Below, in pieces: positions 45,473 through 52,590 of a stretch of 64,000 bases of DNA. Position 1 is the stretch's first letter, and each line of letters opens with the position of its first letter. The translations under genes were made by a program, and so were the position numbers. This stretch comes from Solobacterium sp. GTDB lineage: Bacteria; Bacillota_I; Bacilli_A; Erysipelotrichales; Erysipelotrichaceae. The stretch lies in contig JAFUFO010000031.1 of NCBI GenBank assembly GCA_017469885.1, positions 29,405-93,404 on the forward strand, read 5' to 3'. The notes beneath the pieces were generated by a model. The model ran no database searches. It was given only the letters and a program-made list of their open reading frames with translations, and was not told the DNA's origin.

Positions 45473-45688
45473 TCAGCAGATTTCTTCGCCGTTGCAGACA
45501 TAACCCGGAGAAGAAATCCAGTTGCCTGCATACGGAACTTCAGATGTCGGGTTCTCGACATTTGCGCAGGTTCCGCCGTTTACTGCTTTGAGGGTCTGAT
45601 CAAACAGTTCGCTCTTATGAGACTCAAAATATGACTTCTTTTCTTCTTTGCTTAATCCTTTGATCGCTTCCAGAAATGCGCTGTTCAT
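45473..45688 (-). CDS. Class II lanthipeptide precursor peptide
   Basis: A 71-residue peptide just upstream of lanM. Leader residues 1-39 are charged and helical and end in KAVNGG, a double-glycine cleavage site. The 32-residue core starts TCANVENPTSEVPYAG and ends GYVCNGEEIC: three Cys and five Ser/Thr, giving up to three lanthionine rings, with Pro and Gly between them. AAGGAG precedes the ATG and a TATAAT box lies 46 bases upstream. No similarity to a named lantibiotic is recognised. Product activity is unknown. Confidence 0.85.
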   Translation of the reverse strand: MNSAFLEAIKGLSKEEKKSYFESHKSELFDQTLKAVNGGTCANVENPTSEVPYAGNWISSPGYVCNGEEIC

Positions 45689-45733
45689 TATGTTCTCCTT
45701 TTCTGTTCATCGTCAGGGATGATCTCTGACATC

Positions 45734-45739
45734 ATTATA
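45734..45739 (-). promoter_or_regulatory. -10 box of the lanthipeptide precursor gene
   Basis: TATAAT on the minus strand, about 46 bases before the ATG at 45688. No consensus -35 is present; a palindrome occupies that position. Confidence 0.6.
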
Positions 45740-45746
45740 TACGATA

Positions 45747-45760
45747 CATCTGCGCAGATG
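45747..45760. promoter_or_regulatory. 14-bp palindrome at the lan promoter
   Basis: CATCTGCGCAGATG is a perfect 14-base palindrome 7 bases upstream of the TATAAT box, covering the -20 to -35 zone. A likely binding site for a dimeric regulator. Confidence 0.55.
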
Positions 45761-45810
45761 GCACGCCTGACCGGGTATGGTTCCGTGAAAACTGTCTGTT
45801 TCCGCAATAA

Positions 45811-46146
45811 TCAGTATTTCGTGATTGAACCGTTGCTTTTGACCATGAAATAGCAGCCGCATTCCCGACATCTGTATTTTGTGGCAGAATCCGCAAACAT
45901 GGATGCCCAGAACTGCCGGGAGATTCTGTCCTTGTCCGCGTTTTTACATCCAGGGCAGCGAATCTCAATGCCGAAACTATCATACCCTCCGCTCACGTTT
46001 TCCAGGTAACCGTCCGGCAGCGACTGTTCAAATTGTTCCGGATCGATTCCGTTATCCGCAAGCAGTTTGCACGCCTCCATGTCGGATTGCGCTTCTTTCA
46101 GTTTTTTCCGCAGTTCTTCAGGTAACGTCATCATTGTATTATCCAT
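45811..46146 (-). CDS. Nif11-like-leader protein with zinc-ribbon-like core (putative second LanM substrate)
   Basis: A 111-residue protein. Residues 1-54 resemble Nif11-type RiPP leaders (LPEELRKKLKEAQSDMEACK, then PDGYLENVSGG) and end in a Gly-Gly at 53-54. The following 57 residues have CPGC at 64-67 and CRECGC at 93-98 spaced like a zinc ribbon, with eight Ser/Thr. It is located directly upstream of the classical precursor and lanM, same strand. It may be a second precursor modified by LanM, or a zinc-ribbon protein that kept the leader. AGAGGAGA touches the first ATG, so ATG at 46134 or 46131 is also possible. Confidence 0.7.
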   Translation of the reverse strand: MDNTMMTLPEELRKKLKEAQSDMEACKLLADNGIDPEQFEQSLPDGYLENVSGGYDSFGIEIRCPGCKNADKDRISRQFWASMFADSATKYRCRECGCYFMVKSNGSITKY

Positions 46147-46240
46147 TCTCCTCTCTTATGACCCTCCAGAATACCTTTGATCTGTACTTAAAATATACAC
46201 GGCATCGGCCGGATATTGCTTAAAAAAATCACATAAAAAA

Positions 46241-46265
46241 GGCGGCAGATGGTCAGTCTGCCGCC
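46241..46265 (-). terminator. Terminator of the third MATE gene
   Basis: On the minus strand GGCGGCAGA, 7-base loop, TCTGCCGCC, then TTTTTT. It separates the pectin module from the lanthipeptide locus. Confidence 0.85.
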
Positions 46266-46343
46266 CGGGAACAGCAATCTGCGTTGTAAAGGAGGGTCTC
46301 GATATACCGCAGATATATATCCATTACGGATTTCTTCAGCTGC

Positions 46344-47750
46344 TTACGACAGACTGAAGAAGGAACGGAGTCCGCGTGCATGCGGCTCCTTCTTTGTTTC
46401 CTGTTTCGGAGCGACACTGTGCATCAGATTTCTCCAGTCCTTACTGAAGATGTAATATCCGATCATGCACAGCATGCCGAAGGCGAAGGACAGCGGGAAA
46501 CTGTAGGGAATGTAATCACCGCCGATGAACTTTGCGATCAGGAAGGCAGACGGCACACGCACTGCCCACAGCATCATCAGATTGATGAGCGTTGTGTATT
46601 TTACCCGTCCCGTACCGTTGACGATGCAGGAAATGCCGTTAAATACCGCATACATCCACTGGCTCAGCAGCATGATCACCGCAAAGCGGGAGGCCATCGC
46701 AAGAACCTGCGGGTCCGAGGTAAAGCAGCGCAGGATCGGCTGCCGGATCAGGATAAACAGCAGTCCGAAGCCCAGCGTGATCAGTCCGTTGGAGGCCGGT
46801 ATGATGTACTGCCCTTCCCGCAGACGGTCAATCCGTCCGGCGCCGTAGTTCTGTCCGGAGAATGTCGTTGCGGCGGAAGAGATTCCGGTGATTGCCATGT
46901 TTGCGATTCCGTTGACTCTGCCGGATACCGACCATGCGGCCATGAAGACCGAACCCTGGGTATTGATCAGCGTCTGGGTTGCGACATGTCCCAGTGAGAA
47001 CAGCGAGTTGTTGAGACCGATCGGAATACCGATCTTCAGAATGGATTTCAGTTCATTCCTGTCAGCGCCCTGCGGGAATACCGTAAAGCCGATTTCCGGA
47101 TAACGGTGACGGATATAGAAGATGCTGGCGATCCAGGCAAGATACATGGCCGTTCCGGTCGCAATCGCAACACCGGCAACACCCATGCTGAATTTTGCGA
47201 CAAGCGTGATGTCCAGAATAATATTGGCAATGCAGGACACCAGCAGGAAGTACAGCGACGACCGGCTGTCGCCCATGCCGCGCAGGATGCCTGCGTTCAT
47301 GTTGTAGCCGATATTGCCCATCGCCGAACATAATACGATCCGCGTATACAGCAGCGCCTGGCTCCATACATCTGTCGGCACATTCATGATGCGCAGGATC
47401 ACCGGCGATACGAACCATCCGAGAATACTGATCGGAATGCCGCAGAAGAAGACAAAGGAGATTGCCGTGCGGCAGGTATTGGTCACGGCCCGGAAATCCT
47501 CGGCGCCGATGTGCTGGGAAATCAGAATACTGACAGCCGTTCCGATGCCGAGGAAGATGCACAGCAGCACTTCCACCGGCTGGGAACTGGTACCGACCGC
47601 CGCAATTGCCGTATGGTCGCAGTAGTTTCCGATGACCAGTGTGTCAACGGTCGTATAGAGATACTGAAGGATGTTCCCCGCGATGATCGGCAGCGCAAAC
47701 AGAATGATGCTGCGCATGATCGGTCCGCGGGTCATGTTTATTTTTTTCAT
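46344..47750 (-). CDS. MATE family transporter coupled to glycan lyase
   Basis: A 468-residue, 12-helix MATE protein (IIAGNILQYLYTTVDTLVIG, GQNYGAGRIDRLREGQY, CIVNGTGRVKYTTLINLMML). Its ATG overlaps the stop of the upstream PcRGLX/YetA-like gene (ATGA), so the two are translated together. This pairing with a polysaccharide-degrading enzyme is unusual for a drug exporter and suggests a role in moving a sugar-derived compound; this is inference. The C-terminus has a basic cytoplasmic tail. Confidence 0.88.
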   Translation of the reverse strand: MKKINMTRGPIMRSIILFALPIIAGNILQYLYTTVDTLVIGNYCDHTAIAAVGTSSQPVEVLLCIFLGIGTAVSILISQHIGAEDFRAVTNTCRTAISFVFFCGIPISILGWFVSPVILRIMNVPTDVWSQALLYTRIVLCSAMGNIGYNMNAGILRGMGDSRSSLYFLLVSCIANIILDITLVAKFSMGVAGVAIATGTAMYLAWIASIFYIRHRYPEIGFTVFPQGADRNELKSILKIGIPIGLNNSLFSLGHVATQTLINTQGSVFMAAWSVSGRVNGIANMAITGISSAATTFSGQNYGAGRIDRLREGQYIIPASNGLITLGFGLLFILIRQPILRCFTSDPQVLAMASRFAVIMLLSQWMYAVFNGISCIVNGTGRVKYTTLINLMMLWAVRVPSAFLIAKFIGGDYIPYSFPLSFAFGMLCMIGYYIFSKDWRNLMHSVAPKQETKKEPHARGLRSFFSLS

Positions 47751-49978
47751 CGATAATCTGTGTCGCTTTCTGCCAGTGCGCGGTAGTAGATGGAAAGCGG
47801 GATCATGCTCTGGGCAAAGATCTTGGCACTGGCTTTTCCAACAAGGACGGTATCCTCAATCTTGCGCTTTGTGGAGGAATAACCTTGACGGTCTTCCATC
47901 GCATTTTTGAAGGTTTCGATACCATAGGTGAGATATTTCGGATCACCGCTCAGATCATACGCATAGGTCAGTGCTTCCAGCAGGAGCGTATTGTTTCCAA
48001 GACGGTTCAGAGTCGGGAGTTCCTTGTAGTAGAAGAGTCCCCATTCCTTCACATAGCAGTTCTCAATGAGGTCATCCACCTGGCGGAGGATCATCGCCTT
48101 GAGTTCTTCATTCGGGAATACATTGTAATAACGCATCAGGCTTCCGACTGCGACCGCGATCATGAACGGAACGCGGATCAGGGTATTGTCGGTATACGGT
48201 GCCATCCAGTGGCCGTAGGTTTCTTCCCAGACACGGAAGTCATTGACGATGCGCTCGCACTTGGCAAGCCAGCTCTCGTCATGCGTTTCCAGATACAGCG
48301 CGGTCAGTGTACGGAGCGCCCATCCGGTCTCACGCGCATTGGCTTCGCCGATTTTTGCGAATGCCGGCGTATCCAGGAGACGCTGAACGTTATGGCCGAT
48401 GCCGATCGCGGTTTCAAGACCACGTTCATCACCGGTAAAGTGATAGTAGTCAAGAAGTCCTTCCACCCACTGATGCGAGCAGAGCTGACGGCCGTTGATC
48501 ACATGACCGGCAGTGTGCTCCCACTGTCCGCCAAGGAACATCGGGTCCTTATGGTAGTGGCAGACATCCACATCCATCCAGTGAGTCGCTGAGACAATAA
48601 GATAATCCAGGAAACGCGTAACCCCGGTCCGTGCGAACAGCAGCGCACATGCATGCGGATAATCATACTCGTTGTTCAGCCAGACGAGCTTGCCGTTTCC
48701 GCGGCCCTGTGCGGTGTAGTTGGAGTCATAGCCGTCTCCGAAATTCAGCATGCCGTAGGCACGGCAGTGTCCGTCGCCTCTGGAGATCAGTGCCTGTTCC
48801 ACCTTGAAGTCGGTTTTGTCCGCAAAGATACGCGGCCAGACACCGGATTCCTTCATGACTTCCGGCGATACATGCGGACGGTTCGGCATCTGATAGACAA
48901 TGCTGCGGTCATTCAGCGACTCCAGTGTCTCTTCTGCGTCATGGAAGTGCAGCAGGAACTTCTGTTCTCTTGCCATGCCGCTCTGCATGATGACTTCCCC
49001 TGCGTTCTCCGGCACCAGCATGATCCGGATGCCTCCGTTATCCACTTCCAGTGCCTTCGGGAAATTCTGGTGAGCCTGGAAGATGGTGGCGGTAACGCCA
49101 TCCTTCGCTCCGGTCACATCCGCAAAGAAGGTGCCGTGGAATACTTCGCAGAAGTGCTCGTTGGCTTCCTTCATGATCCAGTCGGCATCGATCGTCTTGA
49201 CGATCTTCTCGCCGTTCTCGCTTACGGCATAGGAGGTTTCATAGTTGGAGTTGGCAACACAGGTGCGTGCTCCCTCCGGGTTATCAAGGTGCAGTTCATA
49301 CCGCAGAGTATTGATATTCAGCGGCGCATCATCCGAGTTGATGATCCGATAGGAGGTTTCCACCCACGGCTTGCCTGCCCATGCGGTAATGCGGACTTCA
49401 AAGCGGATCTTCTTGTCGGTATCCGCAGCGGTATGGGTGCCCTTTACTGCCGCAATCGCACATACCGGACCGTTCTCGATGATCTCCCAGTTTTCCGTTG
49501 TAAGACCATAGGCGCCCTTCTGTCCCTTTTCATTCAGGACCGGACCTTCAAATACATCCTTGCCATAGGTTCTGCCGCCGGCAGTCACCTGTTCAAAGAT
49601 ACTGTCGGATCCATTCTTCAGTTCCATGCAGAGACCGTTGTCCGCGCCGGTTTCAATGCGCAGACCATTGTCTGTATTCGAAATCTTCACTGCACTGAAC
49701 GGTGCGATTTCTCCCTTTGCCTCACCGGCAAGGTCGCAGTCAACCGTCATTCCCTTATAGGCAGGAACGTCTGCCAGGAACCGCAGGAAGAGGAACTTGA
49801 TGGAGCCGTCCTCATAGCGGGCGGTAACTTTGGGCTGAATCGGAAGACGGGTCTCTCCTGCATACAGATTCACGCGGTCGGTTGTCGTGAGGGTTCCCTT
49901 GGGAAGCGGGAATCCGATGTAGAGAGGTTCCGATTTGTGTTCAAACCGGTAGAGTTTATCAATATTGATTCTGATCAT
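47747..49978 (-). CDS. PcRGLX/YetA-like protein (polysaccharide lyase family 26-like)
   Basis: A 743-residue protein without signal peptide. The N-terminal ~150 residues form an immunoglobulin/RIFT-barrel-like beta domain with ring-like repeats (LYIGFPLPKGTLTTTDRVNL), followed by a central beta-rich region and an alpha/alpha-barrel C-terminal half with HYHKDPMFLGGQWEHTAGHV and GEANARETGWALRTLTALYL. This architecture fits PcRGLX/YetA proteins, related to exo-rhamnogalacturonan lyases. It likely acts inside the cell on imported oligosaccharides. The ATG at 49978 has GGAAG upstream; an in-frame TTG further up is rejected. Confidence 0.75.
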   Translation of the reverse strand: MIRINIDKLYRFEHKSEPLYIGFPLPKGTLTTTDRVNLYAGETRLPIQPKVTARYEDGSIKFLFLRFLADVPAYKGMTVDCDLAGEAKGEIAPFSAVKISNTDNGLRIETGADNGLCMELKNGSDSIFEQVTAGGRTYGKDVFEGPVLNEKGQKGAYGLTTENWEIIENGPVCAIAAVKGTHTAADTDKKIRFEVRITAWAGKPWVETSYRIINSDDAPLNINTLRYELHLDNPEGARTCVANSNYETSYAVSENGEKIVKTIDADWIMKEANEHFCEVFHGTFFADVTGAKDGVTATIFQAHQNFPKALEVDNGGIRIMLVPENAGEVIMQSGMAREQKFLLHFHDAEETLESLNDRSIVYQMPNRPHVSPEVMKESGVWPRIFADKTDFKVEQALISRGDGHCRAYGMLNFGDGYDSNYTAQGRGNGKLVWLNNEYDYPHACALLFARTGVTRFLDYLIVSATHWMDVDVCHYHKDPMFLGGQWEHTAGHVINGRQLCSHQWVEGLLDYYHFTGDERGLETAIGIGHNVQRLLDTPAFAKIGEANARETGWALRTLTALYLETHDESWLAKCERIVNDFRVWEETYGHWMAPYTDNTLIRVPFMIAVAVGSLMRYYNVFPNEELKAMILRQVDDLIENCYVKEWGLFYYKELPTLNRLGNNTLLLEALTYAYDLSGDPKYLTYGIETFKNAMEDRQGYSSTKRKIEDTVLVGKASAKIFAQSMIPLSIYYRALAESDTDYR

Positions 49979-50019
49979 AACGTCTTCCAACCTTTATTCC
50001 TTTCCGTCAAAGGTTCTGT

Positions 50020-50364
50020 TTACTTCACGAAGTCTTCCCGCATCGGGGAGAAGATGTCCAGCAGGATGCCTGCCTCAAGGCATACACAGCCGTGTTCGAT
50101 GCCGTTCTTCTTCAGCATCGTATCGCCGGCAGTCACAATGCGCTTTTCACCGCCGATATTGAATTCAAACTTTCCGGATACCACATAGGTGATCTGGGTA
50201 TGCGGATGGGAGTGCAGTGCGCCGACTGCCCCTTTCTGAAATACATTTTCGACGACCATCAGCTCGTCGGTATAACTCTTGATTCTGCGTTCTACGCCTT
50301 CTGCGGCTGCGACCCCTTCAACATCCCTGTCAGACAGCCAGATCTGATCTTTTACTACGCTCAT
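50020..50364 (-). CDS. KdgF-like cupin protein
   Basis: A 114-residue single-cupin protein with the metal motif HSHPHTQITYVVSGKFEFNI near residue 51 and the second motif GDTMLKKNGIEHG near 80-92. The C-terminal LLDIFSPMREDF resembles KdgF, which linearises unsaturated uronates in pectin and alginate breakdown. It sits before the PcRGLX-like gene (41-base gap) and divergent from an AraC regulator, consistent with one pectin-derived sugar pathway. Confidence 0.85.
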   Translation of the reverse strand: MSVVKDQIWLSDRDVEGVAAAEGVERRIKSYTDELMVVENVFQKGAVGALHSHPHTQITYVVSGKFEFNIGGEKRIVTAGDTMLKKNGIEHGCVCLEAGILLDIFSPMREDFVK

Positions 50365-50432
50365 AACGCTTCCTTTCTGCCATTTCGGCCTGTGTTCCGG
50401 GGATATACCCCTCTTTTTCTGTTTACGCCTCC

Positions 50433-50438
50433 ATCATA
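50433..50438 (-). promoter_or_regulatory. -10 box of the cupin-lyase-MATE operon
   Basis: TATGAT on the minus strand, about 69 bases upstream of the cupin ATG. The -35 region is poor, consistent with dependence on an activator. Confidence 0.35.
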
Positions 50439-50482
50439 CGTCACAAAAAATAAGGAATCCTTCACTATAATGTCCGGTTTTC

Positions 50483-50498
50483 TTTCAAATCTTTGAAA
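50483..50498. promoter_or_regulatory. Inverted repeat upstream of the AraC gene
   Basis: TTTCAAA-tc-TTTGAAA, 7-bp arms with a 2-base spacer, between the two divergent starts. Also just after a TATAAT box on the plus strand (50466-50471). Possible AraC-protein binding site. Confidence 0.35.
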
Positions 50499-50528
50499 TT
50501 ATGATATTGTCTAAGTGGAAGTACAGTT

Positions 50529-51362
50529 ATGCCAATCGGAATGCCCCAGAAACGACTGATTACCGTTCAGCGGCGGGAACTCCCGGCGGATTTCATGATG
50601 CCGCAGATGGAGATGGCATCGACCCATTACAGTATCGGGTATCTGATTTCCGGTGACCGGCGGATGATCACGCCCTACCAGCAGATCGACCTGCATGACG
50701 GCGATTTTTCCGTGATGCCGCCGATGCTGTATCACCGGACCTTTTCACTCAGCGACCGCCCCTACATCAATTACCTGATCAAGATCTCGGAAGAGCTCGC
50801 GGCGGACTTTCAGAAGGATATCGACCCCAAGATCTGGCGGGCGGTCTTTGATCAGCGCTGCATCTCCTTTGACGAAGAAAACACCGCAAAAGCACAGGCA
50901 TTGCTTGCGGATATGCTGGAAGTATATGAGCAGGATGCGGAATACTCCCCGGAACTGTTAAGGGGCATGCTGTACCGGCTGATCGTTCTGATGTGGGAAA
51001 AGAACCGTCATACCGATGACCTGCAGTTCAAGGACAAACTCTCCGCTGAGATCATGGAAACGATGTATTTCATCGAGCGCAGCTACAGCGAAGATATCAA
51101 ACTGAGCGACGCCGCGGAATCGGCCGGATTCTCCGAAGGTCATCTTTCCAGGCTGTTTGCCTCGCAGGTCGGCGTTTCGTTCTCCGATTATCTGATCAAT
51201 GTCCGGCTGCGCCACGTCAAGGAACTGCTCATCAACACCTCCATGTCGATTGCGGAGATCGCCAATCATACCGGCTTCTCCAATTCGGATTATCTCTCCG
51301 CCTGTTTCCGCCGCAGGGAAGGCATGACGCCGACCGCCTTCCGCAAAGGCGCAAAGCATTAA
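50529..51362 (+). CDS. AraC family transcriptional regulator
   Basis: A 277-residue regulator with an N-terminal cupin-like sensing domain (residues 1-150, YSIGYLISGDRRMITPYQQI) and two C-terminal helix-turn-helix motifs (KLSDAAESAGFSEGHLSRLF and SIAEIANHTGFSNSDYLSAC, then FRRREGMTPTAFR). Divergent from the cupin-lyase-MATE operon, so it probably activates that operon in response to a sugar acid or oligogalacturonide. Effector unknown. Confidence 0.9.
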   Translation: MPIGMPQKRLITVQRRELPADFMMPQMEMASTHYSIGYLISGDRRMITPYQQIDLHDGDFSVMPPMLYHRTFSLSDRPYINYLIKISEELAADFQKDIDPKIWRAVFDQRCISFDEENTAKAQALLADMLEVYEQDAEYSPELLRGMLYRLIVLMWEKNRHTDDLQFKDKLSAEIMETMYFIERSYSEDIKLSDAAESAGFSEGHLSRLFASQVGVSFSDYLINVRLRHVKELLINTSMSIAEIANHTGFSNSDYLSACFRRREGMTPTAFRKGAKH

Positions 51363-51386
51363 TGGACATTACTGCATATACAAAAC

Positions 51387-51412
51387 AAGCCGGCACTCCG
51401 ATGCCGGCTTTC
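51387..51412 (+). terminator. Terminator of the AraC gene
   Basis: AAGCCGGCA (51387-51395), 6-base loop, TGCCGGCTT (51402-51410), then TCG. Weak T tail but strong stem. Confidence 0.7.
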
Positions 51413-51419
51413 GTATGCA

Positions 51420-51584
51420 TTAAGCAGTTTTGTTTTTGAAATCCTGGGAACCGAATTCACAGTCCCGGAAATACACATCGTGCACGGTTTCCGGATGATC
51501 CTTCAATGGCTCCACCACGACCTGTGCCGCTTCATCCGGGGCAGCCGCTGCTGTAATTCTGCCACTCCCATTATCTCCGGATTA
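51420..51584 (-). pseudogene. C-terminal remnant of an unidentified gene
   Basis: An open stretch on the minus strand ending at a TAA at 51422-51420 encodes about 54 residues with normal codon use (…DEAAQVVVEPLKDHPET, then VHDVYFRDCEFGSQDFKNKT). It is preceded by a stop codon and has no start, so it looks like the tail of a deleted gene. It resembles the beta-strand-rich end of a carbohydrate enzyme but no family is recognised. The rest of the 51363-51718 gap holds the AraC terminator and the next promoter. Confidence 0.4.
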
Positions 51585-51650
51585 GGCAAAATAACCAGCA
51601 AAATGCAAAATATCTTTCCGGTCGGGCCCGGAATCCACGGGCATACGTAT

Positions 51651-51656
51651 TATAAT
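51651..51656 (+). promoter_or_regulatory. -10 box of the membrane protein/Hsp70-like operon
   Basis: TATAAT with extended TATTATAAT context. No consensus -35. The predicted leader (about 58 bases) contains CCGGCAT..ATGTCGG at 51670-51685, an imperfect inverted repeat also hinted at upstream of the next operon. Confidence 0.4.
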
Positions 51657-51718
51657 TACTATTAGTAAACCGGCATACATGTCGGTCATCGTTTCATAAT
51701 CGATAAGGCGAAATCAAA

Positions 51719-52588
51719 ATGAACTTACAGGAAATTTTGGAAAAAGACAGAGAGCGTCTGACCGCATCCTTAAAACAGGCCGGGATCCCGGAACGCGCCG
51801 TCGGCGTGATCGAATCGGAATATGACCGGCTGCTTTATGAATACAACGAGCACTGCAGCGACGACTATGAGCGCCGCTGCGCCGCAATGATGTTACAGAC
51901 GGCACGGATGGCTGCCCCGCTTGCCGATTGTATCGGTGAAACCGCCATCTGGGAACAGGGCGGAAAACTGCTTACCGATGAAAAGAAGAAGGTGCGCGTA
52001 CCTGCCGTCATTCTTCTGGCCGCAGGTATCGTTCTTTCCCTGGCGTCGGTCATCGCCCTCTTCGGCATCGACCTCACGCTGAACAAAGCGTTTACCGCTC
52101 CGGCTATGGCTGCCGGGCTGGTTGTCGGTCTGGTCTTTCTGTTTCTTGCGGGTCTCTTTTTCCGCAAGACCACAAAGGCGTCCTACAGTGAAAAACAGCT
52201 GAAGGCAGAACCGCGCATCGATGCGGACAAGATCTACCGCGCCATGCATTCCATCCTGATGATCGTGGACCGCAACATTGCGGATGCCCTTTCCGCAAAA
52301 AAGATTGAAGAAGCACAGCGCGGGGAAGAACCTACAGAAACAAACAATGACCTGTCTCTCTACAGCGATCTCCTTGAGGCTTCTCTTGCAAGAGACGGCG
52401 AATATGCGCTGGACCAGATATCCAAGGTGCCCTTCTATCTTCACCAGAAAGGTATCGAGGCGATGAACTACAGCGACGAATACCGCAGTTATTTTGATGT
52501 GATTCCGGGAGAAAAGCAGGAAACGATCCGTCCGGCACTCGTTAAGGACGGACACCTGCTCAAAAAGGGAATCGTATCGGGAGTATAA
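51719..52588 (+). CDS. Two-TM membrane protein paired with Hsp70-like ATPase, unknown
   Basis: A 289-residue protein: an N-terminal charged helical region (1-92) with MLQTARMAAPLADCIGETAI, two membrane helices at about 95-117 (VPAVILLAAGIVLSLASVIA) and 127-148, and a cytoplasmic C-terminal helical region of about 140 residues. No enzymatic motif. It ends 2 bases before the Hsp70-like gene, so they are one operon. It may be a membrane anchor or regulator of that ATPase. I do not recognise a named family. Confidence 0.7.
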   Translation: MNLQEILEKDRERLTASLKQAGIPERAVGVIESEYDRLLYEYNEHCSDDYERRCAAMMLQTARMAAPLADCIGETAIWEQGGKLLTDEKKKVRVPAVILLAAGIVLSLASVIALFGIDLTLNKAFTAPAMAAGLVVGLVFLFLAGLFFRKTTKASYSEKQLKAEPRIDADKIYRAMHSILMIVDRNIADALSAKKIEEAQRGEEPTETNNDLSLYSDLLEASLARDGEYALDQISKVPFYLHQKGIEAMNYSDEYRSYFDVIPGEKQETIRPALVKDGHLLKKGIVSGV

Positions 52589-52590
52589 CC

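Noticed and set aside
46266..46343. Tiny 19-codon frame between MATE and its terminator
   Set aside because: No ribosome site and no features of a leader or core peptide.
51480..51665. 61-codon plus-strand frame behind the AraC gene
   Set aside because: It runs across the better supported minus-strand remnant and has no ribosome site or recognisable content.
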